This document shows positions 9,091 through 17,716 of a stretch of DNA of 64,000 nt, one piece after another (within the stretch, counting starts at the first letter, position 1; the number at the start of each line of letters is the position of its first letter). The stretch comes from Sphingomonas aquatilis (GTDB taxonomy: Bacteria; Pseudomonadota; Alphaproteobacteria; Sphingomonadales; Sphingomonadaceae). The stretch is taken from the NCBI RefSeq assembly GCF_014196115.1, contig NZ_JACIDB010000001.1, positions 806,001-870,000 on the forward strand, read 5' to 3'. The notes under the pieces were generated by a model. It made no database searches and was not told where the DNA came from. It saw only the letters and a program-made list of their open reading frames with translations. The translations under genes were made by a program, and so were the position numbers.

Positions 9091-9743
9091 TGGTGCGCGC
9101 GCTGCTGCTCGCCGGGGTGGTGGTCGCGGCGCCGGCGGCGAGCGCGCGCGAAACCCTGGCGCGCTGGCGGATCGAGGCGGAGCCGGGGGCAAAGGTCACG
9201 CTGCTGCGCGGCGGCGAGATCGATATCGACGCGGCGGACGGCGTGACGCTCTGGTATGCTCGCCCACTGACCGGGCCGGTCGCGATCGATTACGACGTGA
9301 TGGCGGTACAGGCGGGCGGCCCGCACGATGCGGTCAGCGACGTCAATGCCTTCTGGATGGCGCAGGACCCGGCGGTGCCCGGCGGATCGGTGCTCGCGCG
9401 ACCGCGCAACGGCGCCTTCGCGGAATACGATACGCTCAAGACCTATTATGTCGGCATCGGCGGTAATCGGAACACGACGACGCGCATGCGGCGCTATGTC
9501 GGCCGAACGGGGGATCGGCCGCTATTGCCCGAACACGACCGCAGCGACGCCGCCGCGATGCTGGTGCCTAACCGCTGGACGCATATCCGCCTGATCGCGA
9601 ACGGGCAGGAGATCGCCGTGGAGCGCGACGGCGTGCGGCTGTTCACGATGCACGATGCCGCGCCCTACACGCGCGGCTGGTTCGGCTTGCGCACGACGCG
9701 CAGTCATTTGCGGGTGCGGAACGTGCGGTTCTCGCGGCGATAG
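9090..9743 (+). CDS. Secreted DUF6250-like protein of unknown function
   Basis: A 217-residue protein with a signal peptide (about residues 1-20, ending ASA) followed by a single beta-rich domain. Striking patches are VTLWYARPLTGP, DVNAFWMAQDP, DTLKTYYVGIGGNRNTTTRMRR, PNRWTHIRLIANGQ and YTRGWFGLRTTRSHLRVR. I recall these as typical of the DUF6250 family, which has a laminin-G/concanavalin-like look; this recall is not verified. The start codon overlaps the stop of the PL26 lyase (TGATG), so the two are coupled. Its constant partnership with a rhamnogalacturonan lyase suggests binding or processing of the same substrate or product. Enzyme or lectin cannot be told; no catalytic residues are assigned. 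Confidence 0.6.
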   Translation: MVRALLLAGVVVAAPAASARETLARWRIEAEPGAKVTLLRGGEIDIDAADGVTLWYARPLTGPVAIDYDVMAVQAGGPHDAVSDVNAFWMAQDPAVPGGSVLARPRNGAFAEYDTLKTYYVGIGGNRNTTTRMRRYVGRTGDRPLLPEHDRSDAAAMLVPNRWTHIRLIANGQEIAVERDGVRLFTMHDAAPYTRGWFGLRTTRSHLRVRNVRFSRR

Positions 9744-9749
9744 AAAAAG

Positions 9750-9774
9750 GGCCGGATCGTCTGGCGATCCGGCC
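9750..9774. terminator. Bidirectional hairpin terminator
   Basis: A perfect 10-base-pair stem (GGCCGGATCG paired with CGATCCGGCC) with a five-base loop is preceded by five A and followed by TCGTTTT. It sits in the 40-base gap between the convergent DUF6250-like gene and the large TonB receptor gene, so it can end transcription from both sides. Confidence 0.8.
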
Positions 9775-9783
9775 TCGTTTTCA

Positions 9784-12700
9784 TCAGAACTTCAGCGATA
9801 CACCGGCGAAGAAGCGCTGACCCGGGTAGAATACGTCCGACGTACCGATGTTCTTGATGTAGGTCTGACCATATTCCTTGTTGATGTTCTGCATTTCCAT
9901 GAACAGCTGGTAATGCCACTGCGGGAAGCGGAACACCACTTTGGCATCGAGATAACCTTCGGCCTTCCGATAGATCGGCAGGTTGCCATTGTTCGCATCC
10001 GCGACCGTCACCAGCCAATCTGACCGATAGTTGTAAGCGAGGCGCGCGTTCAGCCAACCCTTGTCGTAGAAGATGCTGGCGTTCCACGTCCACTTCGACA
10101 GGCCGGGATAATCGTTGAGCGGCTGGCCGGTCCCCTGATTCGTCAGATTGGTGCGGAGCGCACGAGCGTAGGTCATGTTCGCGCTTGCGCCGAAGCCGTC
10201 GAACGGCGCGGGCAGGAAGGTAAAGGCCGTCTGTGCGCTCGCCTCGATGCCGTCAAGCAGCGCGCCGAAGCCGTTCACCGGCTGGCGTACGGTGTAGGTT
10301 ACGCCGTCCTGGAATAGGTTCACGCCCGAACGAACGACATTGCCGATGACGAAGCTGTTCTCGAACTTCTTGTAATAGCCCAGACTGACCAACGTATCCT
10401 TATTCGGATACCAGGCGAGGTTCACCTCCCACTGATCGGCCCGGTAGGGCTTGAGTTCCGGGTTGCCCGCCGTGCAGACGTCGTCCGCCGCGGCGACGGT
10501 CACGTCATCGAGGCAGTTGATGTTCGGGACGAGATCGGTCGGCCTCGGGCGTGCCAGATTCTTGGCCCAGTTGCCTTGCAGGATGAGATTGGGCGTGATC
10601 GCCAGCGCCAGGTTGAACGCCGGAAGAACATCGAAATAGGTGTTGGAGAGCGCCAGCTGTTGCGCACCGAGCGTGACGGTCTCCACCCGCCCGGCCGCGT
10701 TGAAGCGGGTCTGACGGCGGATGTTCGTGCCGGTGCCGACGTCCTTGGTGAAGGTATAACGAACGCCGGCGTTGCCGGTCAGTCGCATGCCCAGAACGTC
10801 CTGTTCGAAATTGCCCTGTAGATAGCCCGACGCGATCGTCTCATCGATCTTGACCTGCGGGATCTGCGGCAACCCGTTCGCGTCCCGAACCAGTGACTGG
10901 TTGAACCCCGACAGATCGTAGAAGAGTCCGAGCACCTTGGGATCGAAATTCGCATAAGCCAACCGGTTGGGGATCGCCGACGGAATCCCCTGAATGCCGG
11001 TGAACATTGGTGCGCCGCCGGTCGTCGTGCCCAATGCACTGATCAGGTTCGCGTATTCGTTGCGGGTCAGATAGTAGGTCGTGCCGACGACCCGCTGTGG
11101 CACCGTCGCCGCATCGACAATCTGCGTCGTGTACGACACGTTCGCGCTGCTCTGATAGACGGCGGGGGTCGTCGTCGTGGCGGGAGTCAACAGTCGCGAC
11201 CCGCCGCCCATATAGGTGTAATAATCGGCCCAGCGGAACTGGCCGCCGAATTCGATGCTCTTCAGCGGGCCGAGGTCTGCGTCCCAGATGCCGTCCAGCT
11301 TGAGCTGGTTCTCGCTGTTGCCCTGATCGCTGGGCCGGAACTGGACCGTGGGGCCTGCCGGTGCAAAGTTACCCGGCGTGCCGTAGCTGGTATAGATCGA
11401 GGGATCCGCTGGGTTGACGTTGTTCGGGTAGATGAAAACGGGCACGCCAAGATCGTTGCGCCGATCGACTTGCATTCCCGCGATGCCGGTCGACAGCGCG
11501 ATCAGGTTGGTATTGCCGATGGTACGCGATTCACTTCGCGAAGCGAGACCCTTCAGACGGAAGTTGTCGAAGGTCCAGTCGAAGCCAGTAATATAATAGC
11601 GGGAATTCTGGTTGTACTGGAAGTCGCGGCGCTGCACGCCCAGAATATTCGACGAGCCATTGTAGTTGGGCGCGCTGGCGCTCCCGATGTTCACCGGACC
11701 CAATGCGGTCGTGTAGCTGGTGACGACGTGATTGGCGCCGACGGTCGACGTACCCAGCGTGACCTGCGGCGTCGAGCTGGTGCCGAGCGATGGGTCGAGC
11801 TGATAGCGCTGGATGCGGCCCATATCGAGCGAGTAATTGACATCGTTCAAGCGCTGGTCACGATTGTTCCACTGCACCTCGGCATAGGCGCGGAAATTGT
11901 GGGCAAATTCATATTGTGCGGTAATGTCGCCGGACAGTCGCTTATCGCGACGCACCCAGTTGCGGTAGCGCGGAACGGTCGGCGCCCAATCGAAGAATTG
12001 ATTTTCGCATGCGGCGCGACGGGTGGCAAAGGTCTGGCTTGCCGTAGCACCCACGCCTGCGCAGCTGGCGTAGGTGTTGAAGTTGGCATAGTCGCTATTG
12101 GCGACCGTCTTCTGGTCTGAATGGTCGAAGTCGGCGAGGCGGCTATAGTTGGTGTTGCTGGCGTAGTCCTGCCGTGTCGTCACATCGCTGTACGTGATGT
12201 TGGCGAGAACGCCGAGGCCATCGATCAGGAAATGTGGCGTGCCGATCAGCAGCGTCGCGCGCGGGCGCCAGTCGCGGGTCGTTTCGAGATGCTGGCCGGA
12301 CAGGTTGACCGAGGCGATGCCCTGCTTGAGCTCGAGCGGCTTGCGCGTTTCGATCTGGACGGTGCCGCCAAGGCCGCCTTCAGTCAGCTTGGCCTGATAG
12401 CCCTTGTAGACGTCGATCGACTTGACAAGTTCGGAGGCGAGTTCGCGGAAGTCGCCGGCGCGGGCGCCGAGTGCGGAGGACTGGCCGACGCCGTTGATCT
12501 CGACGCGGTTGAGATCGGGTTCGACGCCGCGGATCGAGATCTGGGTGCCTTCGCCAAAGTCGCGGCTCAGCTGCACGCCGGTGACGCGGGCGAGGCTGTC
12601 GCCGATGTTCTTGTCGGGGAAGCTGGCGATGTCGTCGGCGACGATCGAGTCGACGACGGTGCCGGCGTTGCGCTTGCGCTGGATCGCGGATTGCAGCGAG

Positions 12701-12912
12701 GCGCGGGTGCCGACGACGACGATATCGCCCGGTGCCTTTTCGTCGAGGTCCTGCTTGGGGGCGTCGGGCTGCGCCTGCGCGGTCGGGGCTGCGGTCTGTG
12801 CCAGCGCGGGCGTGCCAGCGATCAGGCCGAACGCCAGGGCGCTCCATGCCGAGGTGCGCAGCATGGCGCGGGCACCGGACCGCGAAACTGTGAATGCAGT
12901 GGAACCCGTCAT
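9784..12912 (-). CDS. TonB-dependent outer membrane receptor, oligosaccharide type
   Basis: A 1042-residue protein with signal peptide (cleavage after PALAQ, about residue 39). A plug domain follows, with DIVVVGTRASLQSAIQRKRNAG as a TonB-box/early plug region, then FPDKNIGDSLARVTGVQLSRD and ISIRGVEPDLNRVEINGV. A long beta-barrel ends in FAGVSLKF with the C-terminal aromatic of outer membrane barrels. This size and plug wording are typical of the large Sphingomonas/Xanthomonas/Caulobacter receptors that import oligosaccharides. I start at 12912 because AGGGAGGATGAC precedes it. It is divergent from the PL11 lyase gene and convergent with the PL26 unit, so uptake of rhamnogalacturonan oligosaccharides is the likeliest job. 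No SusD-like partner is present. Confidence 0.88.
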   Translation of the reverse strand: MTGSTAFTVSRSGARAMLRTSAWSALAFGLIAGTPALAQTAAPTAQAQPDAPKQDLDEKAPGDIVVVGTRASLQSAIQRKRNAGTVVDSIVADDIASFPDKNIGDSLARVTGVQLSRDFGEGTQISIRGVEPDLNRVEINGVGQSSALGARAGDFRELASELVKSIDVYKGYQAKLTEGGLGGTVQIETRKPLELKQGIASVNLSGQHLETTRDWRPRATLLIGTPHFLIDGLGVLANITYSDVTTRQDYASNTNYSRLADFDHSDQKTVANSDYANFNTYASCAGVGATASQTFATRRAACENQFFDWAPTVPRYRNWVRRDKRLSGDITAQYEFAHNFRAYAEVQWNNRDQRLNDVNYSLDMGRIQRYQLDPSLGTSSTPQVTLGTSTVGANHVVTSYTTALGPVNIGSASAPNYNGSSNILGVQRRDFQYNQNSRYYITGFDWTFDNFRLKGLASRSESRTIGNTNLIALSTGIAGMQVDRRNDLGVPVFIYPNNVNPADPSIYTSYGTPGNFAPAGPTVQFRPSDQGNSENQLKLDGIWDADLGPLKSIEFGGQFRWADYYTYMGGGSRLLTPATTTTPAVYQSSANVSYTTQIVDAATVPQRVVGTTYYLTRNEYANLISALGTTTGGAPMFTGIQGIPSAIPNRLAYANFDPKVLGLFYDLSGFNQSLVRDANGLPQIPQVKIDETIASGYLQGNFEQDVLGMRLTGNAGVRYTFTKDVGTGTNIRRQTRFNAAGRVETVTLGAQQLALSNTYFDVLPAFNLALAITPNLILQGNWAKNLARPRPTDLVPNINCLDDVTVAAADDVCTAGNPELKPYRADQWEVNLAWYPNKDTLVSLGYYKKFENSFVIGNVVRSGVNLFQDGVTYTVRQPVNGFGALLDGIEASAQTAFTFLPAPFDGFGASANMTYARALRTNLTNQGTGQPLNDYPGLSKWTWNASIFYDKGWLNARLAYNYRSDWLVTVADANNGNLPIYRKAEGYLDAKVVFRFPQWHYQLFMEMQNINKEYGQTYIKNIGTSDVFYPGQRFFAGVSLKF

Positions 12913-13000
12913 GTCATCCTCCCTCATGCGTCCATGCCTGCCCCCGATCTGCGCGGGTTGGCGGCGGTGGAGCCCCATTCTCGATTGCCTGTGTAACTAA

Positions 13001-13030
13001 CCACAATGTGGAATGCAATCGTATAGATTG
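13001..13030. promoter_or_regulatory. Two adjacent palindromes in the divergent TonB receptor / PL11 promoter region
   Basis: CCACAATGTGG (13001-13011) and CAATC-GTATA-GATTG (13016-13030) lie between the divergent receptor and PL11 genes (gap 12913-13121). They are the clearest dyads in the gap and lie in its most AT-rich stretch. They do not clearly match the IclR-type sites found elsewhere. The CAATC/GATTG arms equal those of the 2650-2659 palindrome, but with a five-base spacer. Function is unproven. Confidence 0.35.
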
Positions 13031-13121
13031 GAATTTTGAAAAAGGGTGCTATCACTGTCGCAAGCCGCACCAACGAGGCGGCGCAGGGGTAAGCGGCGCG
13101 ATGCGTCTGGAGAGGAATGCG

Positions 13122-15062
13122 ATGGGACGGCAGGCATTACGGAGCGGAATCGCGGGCTTGGTCTTGCTGGCAACGGGCGTGGCGGCGTCCGTGCAGGCGG
13201 GGGCGGAAGGGCCGGTGCGGCAGGCGGAACGGCTGGACCGCGATGTCGTCGCGGTGCCGGCGGAGGGCGGCGGCGTGCTGATCGACTGGCGGTCGCTGTC
13301 TTCCGATCCCAAAGGCGTCGGGTTCGACGTCTATCGCGACGGACGTAAGGTGACCTCTGCACCCGTCACGCAGTCGACCAACTTCCGCGATCCCGACGGC
13401 ACGCCCGCCAGCCGCTATGCGGTGCGGATGATCGCGCCGGGCACGGCGGGCGCGATGACGCCGGCGGTGCCGGTCTGGGCCAAGGGCTATTGGTCGATCC
13501 CGCTCGATCCCCCTGCGGGCGGCACGACGCCGGATGGCGAGGCGTATAGCTATACGGCGAACGACGTCGGTATGGGCGATTTGGACGGTGACGGTCAGCC
13601 CGATCTGGTGTTGAAATGGGACCCGACCAACAGCCATGACAACAGCCAGGGTGGCTATACCGGGCCGGTCTATCTCGACGGCTATACGCTGCGCGGCAAG
13701 CGGCTGTGGCGGATCGACCTGGGTCGCAACATCCGCGCTGGCGCGCATTACACGCAATTCCTGGTGCAGGATTTCGACGGCGATGGCCGCGCCGAAGTGG
13801 CGATGAAGACCGCCGACGGCACGGTCGATGGCCTGGGCACCGTTATCGGCGACGCGAAGGCCGACTGGCGCCAGCATGACGGCGAGGTGCCGCAGGCGGA
13901 CAAGACCGGCGCGCATGTCACCGCCGACGGGCGGATGGTGGCGAAGCTCGCCGGGCGTATCCTGACCGGGCCGGAATATCTGACCGTGTTCGACGGGCGC
14001 ACGGGCAAGGCGCTGGCCACCGCGCCTTATGATCCGCCGCGCGGCCCCCGCAACGATCCGGGCTTTGCCGAGATGGCGAAGCTATGGGGCGATGCGTACG
14101 GCAACCGCGTCGACCGGTTTCTGGCGGGCGTCGCCTATCTCGACGGGCGGCACCCGAGCATGATCTTCGGACGCGGCTATTATGCGCGCACCGCGATCGC
14201 GGCGTGGGACTATCGCAACGGCAAGCTGACCGAACGCTGGCTGTTCGATACGAACCAGCCGGGCAACGCGGATTACGCCGATCGCGGCAATCACCAGTTG
14301 AGCATTGCCGACGTCAACGGCGACGGGCGTGACGAGGTGATCTACGGATCGATGGCGGTCAGCGCCGATGGCAAGGGGCTGTGGACGCAGCCGCTTTACC
14401 ATGGCGACACGATGCACGTCGGCGACCTCGATCCATCGCGACCGGGGCTGGAGAAGTTCGGGGTGCACGAGCAGATCGCGCATAATGGCGGGATCGGATC
14501 GGCGCTGCTCGATGCGCGGACCGGTGAAATCCTGTGGAGCAAGCCCGCCAAGACGGACACGGGCCGTGGCCTGAGCGCCGATATCGACCCGCGGTATGTC
14601 GGCGAGGAGATGTGGGGGGCGAACCAGCCCGACCTCTACGACGTGCATGGCAAGGCGATCGGGCCGCACCCCAGGCAGACCAACTTCGCGATCTGGTGGG
14701 ACGGCGATCTGCTGCGCGAACTGCTCGACGGCACGACCATCAGCAAGTGGAACTGGAAGACGGGCAAGGCCGAACCGCTGCTGGTGGCGGATGGAGCGGC
14801 GTCGAACAACGGCACCAAGGCGACCCCAGCGCTGCAGGCCGACCTGATCGGCGACTGGCGCGAGGAGGTGGTGTGGCGTAGCGCCGACAATCGCGAGCTG
14901 CGCATCTATACGACGCCGTGGCCGACGACGCACCGGATCACCACGCTGTTGCAGGACCCGGTCTACCGCGCCGGGATCGCGTGGCAGAACACGGCGTATA
15001 ACCAGCCGCCGCACACGGGCTTCTACCTCGGCATGACCAAGGCGTCCGACACGCCGGAGTGA
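13122..15062 (+). CDS. Rhamnogalacturonan lyase, PL11 (YesW/YesX-like)
   Basis: A 646-residue protein with a signal peptide (RSGIAGLVLLATGVAASVQAG). It then shows the PL11 layout: an N-terminal fibronectin-like part (DVVAVPAEGGGVLIDWRSL...GVGFDVYRDG) and an eight-bladed propeller with repeated calcium-binding loops, such as DLDGDGQPDLVLKWDPTNSHDN, DFDGDGRAEVAMKTADG and DVNGDGRDEVIYG. The family cleaves the rhamnose-galacturonate backbone of rhamnogalacturonan I by calcium-dependent beta-elimination. I choose the ATG at 13122, preceded by GAGAGGA, because it places the signal peptide at the start; ATG 13101 would add seven residues. It is divergent from the TonB receptor and convergent with the GPH symporter gene. 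Endo (YesW) or exo (YesX) action cannot be told. Confidence 0.9.
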   Translation: MGRQALRSGIAGLVLLATGVAASVQAGAEGPVRQAERLDRDVVAVPAEGGGVLIDWRSLSSDPKGVGFDVYRDGRKVTSAPVTQSTNFRDPDGTPASRYAVRMIAPGTAGAMTPAVPVWAKGYWSIPLDPPAGGTTPDGEAYSYTANDVGMGDLDGDGQPDLVLKWDPTNSHDNSQGGYTGPVYLDGYTLRGKRLWRIDLGRNIRAGAHYTQFLVQDFDGDGRAEVAMKTADGTVDGLGTVIGDAKADWRQHDGEVPQADKTGAHVTADGRMVAKLAGRILTGPEYLTVFDGRTGKALATAPYDPPRGPRNDPGFAEMAKLWGDAYGNRVDRFLAGVAYLDGRHPSMIFGRGYYARTAIAAWDYRNGKLTERWLFDTNQPGNADYADRGNHQLSIADVNGDGRDEVIYGSMAVSADGKGLWTQPLYHGDTMHVGDLDPSRPGLEKFGVHEQIAHNGGIGSALLDARTGEILWSKPAKTDTGRGLSADIDPRYVGEEMWGANQPDLYDVHGKAIGPHPRQTNFAIWWDGDLLRELLDGTTISKWNWKTGKAEPLLVADGAASNNGTKATPALQADLIGDWREEVVWRSADNRELRIYTTPWPTTHRITTLLQDPVYRAGIAWQNTAYNQPPHTGFYLGMTKASDTPE

Positions 15063-15070
15063 GGGAAGGG

Positions 15071-15098
15071 CGCAGCCCGGTCAAAGGACCGGGTTGCG
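15071..15098. terminator. Hairpin shared by convergent PL11 and GPH symporter genes
   Basis: A 12-base-pair stem (one G-T pair) with an AAAG loop covers the 18-base gap and the last codons of the symporter gene. There is no T run, so factor-independent termination is uncertain; it may instead protect the 3' ends of both transcripts. Confidence 0.5.
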
Positions 15099-16583
15099 TC
15101 CCCACAGCTGGTCGTAGCGCCAGCCCGACAGGTCCTCGACGATCGCGCCGCTCTGCGGGGTGGCGGGCTGTGTGGCGCCGGCGCGCAGGCGCTCGATCTC
15201 GTCCATCAGCACGACATGGGTGGTGGGATCTAGGCGGAAGCGCAGCGACACCCATAGGCCGAAGGCGAGGATGGCGAGCGTGCCGCCGATCATCACCGCG
15301 ACGATCGCGTGGACGGTGACCGACGACTGGCTGGTCGCGCCGGCGACAAAGCCCGACAGCTGCAGGATCTGCCCGACCGCGATCAGCGCGATCGCCTGCG
15401 ACATCTTCCGTACGAAGGTCATGACGCCGGCGAACGCGCCCTCGCGGCGGCGGCCGGTGACGATCTCGTCGACGTCGGCCATGAAATTGTAGGTCGCCCA
15501 GGGGATGTAGTTGAGCGCACCGCGGCCGAGTCCGGCGAAGACGACGGGGATCGCGAAGATCCAGCCGCTGGCGCCATGACCGCTCCACCACAGCCCCAGG
15601 AAGATCAGCACGCCGATCGCGAAGCTGACGCCCGCGATACGATAGGCGAGCGCGGGCGACGCCCGCAGCGCGAAGTTGATCGCCAGCAGCACCGCGACCG
15701 TCTGCACCGCATAGGTGAGACCGGCGAGGTTCGACACCGCCAGCGTCGTGCCGCCCAATGCGAAGACGACGAAATAGGCGAAGGCGGCGTTGAAGATATC
15801 CTGGCTGATGTAGCCGCCGAGATACATGCCGAGGTGCAGGCGGAACGCGCGGATGCGCAGCGTCGAAAACAGGTTGCGGTAGAGATCGCGGATCGCGGCG
15901 GTCGGCGTCATCCTTTCGCGGGCGAGCGCTGCGGTTTCCGCCGACCGCGGACGTTCCCAGCTGAACAGGTACAGCAGCGTCGCCGCACCCATGAACAGCA
16001 CGGCAAACAGGATACCCATGTAGAGGTAGGTGTCCGGCGAATCCTTGCCGAGATGCTCGATCAACCGGCCGGGCAGGATCGCGGCGAGGATCGCGGAGAT
16101 CTGGCCGCACATGATGCGCCAGCCGGCGAACTTCGCCTTGCTGCGGTAATCGCTCGCCATTTCGGCGGCGAGCGTTTCGTAGGGGATGATTTCGAGCGCA
16201 TAGACCAGCTCGAACAGGACGTAGGTGACGAGATAATACCAGAAGGTCTGGCCCGACACCCACATGATCGCGAACGAGGGCAGCAGCGGGATGGCGGCGA
16301 GGATGAACGCCCGCCGCCGCCCGAATTTTCGCCCTGCCCAGGTGTCGCCGAACCGGTCGGAAATATAGCCGATGGTCGGGCTCGCCACCGCGTCGAGCAC
16401 GCGGGCGATGCCGAAGATCAGCGTCGCCTGCGCCGCCGACAGGCCGCAAAAGGTGGTGTAGAAAAACAGCACCCAGGTGCTGATGACCGCCATCGACCCG
16501 GCGCCAAGGATGTCGTTCGATCCATAGGCCGCGAAATTGTACCAGCGGACCGGACGGGCGGGGGCGATGGCGGCCTGGGTCAT
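15081..16583 (-). CDS. GPH-family (glycoside-pentoside-hexuronide) cation symporter
   Basis: A 500-residue inner membrane protein with about 12 hydrophobic segments. The GPH/MelB signatures are visible: YGSNDILGAGSMAVISTWVLFFYT in helix 1, DAVASPTIGYISDRF in the loop 2-3 motif, and a central cytoplasmic loop near MTPTAAIRDLYRN. It is the last gene of a seven-gene minus-strand operon, and its ATG overlaps the GH105 stop by one base (TGATG). Since the GH105 enzyme lacks a signal peptide, this symporter is the logical importer of the unsaturated rhamnogalacturonan disaccharide across the inner membrane. Rhamnose or galacturonate import remains possible. Confidence 0.82.
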   Translation of the reverse strand: MTQAAIAPARPVRWYNFAAYGSNDILGAGSMAVISTWVLFFYTTFCGLSAAQATLIFGIARVLDAVASPTIGYISDRFGDTWAGRKFGRRRAFILAAIPLLPSFAIMWVSGQTFWYYLVTYVLFELVYALEIIPYETLAAEMASDYRSKAKFAGWRIMCGQISAILAAILPGRLIEHLGKDSPDTYLYMGILFAVLFMGAATLLYLFSWERPRSAETAALARERMTPTAAIRDLYRNLFSTLRIRAFRLHLGMYLGGYISQDIFNAAFAYFVVFALGGTTLAVSNLAGLTYAVQTVAVLLAINFALRASPALAYRIAGVSFAIGVLIFLGLWWSGHGASGWIFAIPVVFAGLGRGALNYIPWATYNFMADVDEIVTGRRREGAFAGVMTFVRKMSQAIALIAVGQILQLSGFVAGATSQSSVTVHAIVAVMIGGTLAILAFGLWVSLRFRLDPTTHVVLMDEIERLRAGATQPATPQSGAIVEDLSGWRYDQLWGRNPVL

Positions 16584-17695
16584 CAGATGTACGTCCGCAG
16601 GAATTCGCCGAGCGCGCAGATCGCCAGGCTCTGGCCGTAGGGCATCGAGGTGAGGGCGATGTCCTTGTAGAACTGCATCGTATCGCCCATCGCGGTGCCG
16701 AAGCTGACCTGCTTCAGTTCGCCCTTGTCATCGATATTGGCGAGGACGGCGCGGATCGCCTTGATCCCGACCGCTTCGTAATGGCGTGGCAGATAGCCCT
16801 TCCGCACCGCCTTCAGGATGCCATAGGCGAAACCGGCCGTGGCCGACGCCTCGAGATAGCTGGTCGGATCGACGATCAGCGTGTGCCACAGGCCGCTGTC
16901 GTCCTGATGTTCGGCGAGCGTCTTCACCTGTGCCGCCAGCGTGTCGATCAGGAAGGTGCGGAACGCGTCGCCCGGCGGCAGGTCGAGCATCTCGATGATT
17001 TCGGGGATCGCGATCGTGACCCAGCAATTGCCACGCGCCCACAAGGCACCCGCGAAATTGTGGCGGCCATCGAAGGTCCAGCCGTGATACCAGAGCCCGG
17101 TCTGGCGATCGAACAGATATTTGATGTGGATCAGGAACTGGCGCTTGGCCTCCTCGATATAGTGCGGGCGACCCAGGATCTGGCCGATGCGCGCGAGGGG
17201 TAGCACGCTCATCATCAGCGTGTCGTCCCACATCTCCTGCGGGTTCTCGTCGTTGAAGACGATATGCTGGAAGCCGCCCTCTTCGGTCTTGGGCAGGCCG
17301 TCGTCCGCCATCAGCCATTCCGCCCAGATGTCGAGATAGGGCAGATACGTCTGGTCGCCGGTTTGCTCGTACAGGTTGGCGAGCGTCAGGAAGGGCGACA
17401 TGGTGTTGATGTTCTTGGTCGGCGTGCCCGCGGCGAAGCGGTCCTCGAACCATTTCAGCATCACGTCCCAGGCGGCCTGGTCGCCGGTCTGCTCCCAATA
17501 GCGGTACAGGCCGAACAGGCCGATGCCATGGGTCCATTCCCAATCGTTCCACCCCTTGGTGTCGATGACGCGACCGTCCTCCAGCCGGAGCAGGAACTCG
17601 CCGGTCTCATCCTTGATGTTGACGAGGTTGTCGATCAGCTTGGCGATCTGCGCCGTCACCTCGGCGCGGGGGATGTCGTGATTGAGGGCTGCCAC
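16583..17695 (-). CDS. Unsaturated rhamnogalacturonyl hydrolase, GH105 (YteR-like), cytoplasmic
   Basis: A 370-residue protein with the (alpha/alpha)6-barrel wording of GH105: KGWNDWEWTHGIGLFGLYRYWEQTGD, the MWDDTLMMSVLPLARIG motif with the likely catalytic Asp, DGRHNFAGALWARGNCWVTIAIPE and EASATAGFAYGILKAVRKGYL. The family hydrates the 4,5-double bond of the unsaturated galacturonosyl residue made by the PL lyases, and so frees rhamnose and 4-deoxy-5-keto-uronate. The start is GTG at 17695 with GGAG ten bases upstream. No signal peptide is present, placing the step in the cytoplasm. The gene is 21 bases after the GH35 stop and is coupled to the symporter gene. Confidence 0.9.
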   Translation of the reverse strand: MAALNHDIPRAEVTAQIAKLIDNLVNIKDETGEFLLRLEDGRVIDTKGWNDWEWTHGIGLFGLYRYWEQTGDQAAWDVMLKWFEDRFAAGTPTKNINTMSPFLTLANLYEQTGDQTYLPYLDIWAEWLMADDGLPKTEEGGFQHIVFNDENPQEMWDDTLMMSVLPLARIGQILGRPHYIEEAKRQFLIHIKYLFDRQTGLWYHGWTFDGRHNFAGALWARGNCWVTIAIPEIIEMLDLPPGDAFRTFLIDTLAAQVKTLAEHQDDSGLWHTLIVDPTSYLEASATAGFAYGILKAVRKGYLPRHYEAVGIKAIRAVLANIDDKGELKQVSFGTAMGDTMQFYKDIALTSMPYGQSLAICALGEFLRTYI

Positions 17696-17716
17696 GGGAA
17701 AGGGTCTCCGTAAGGA

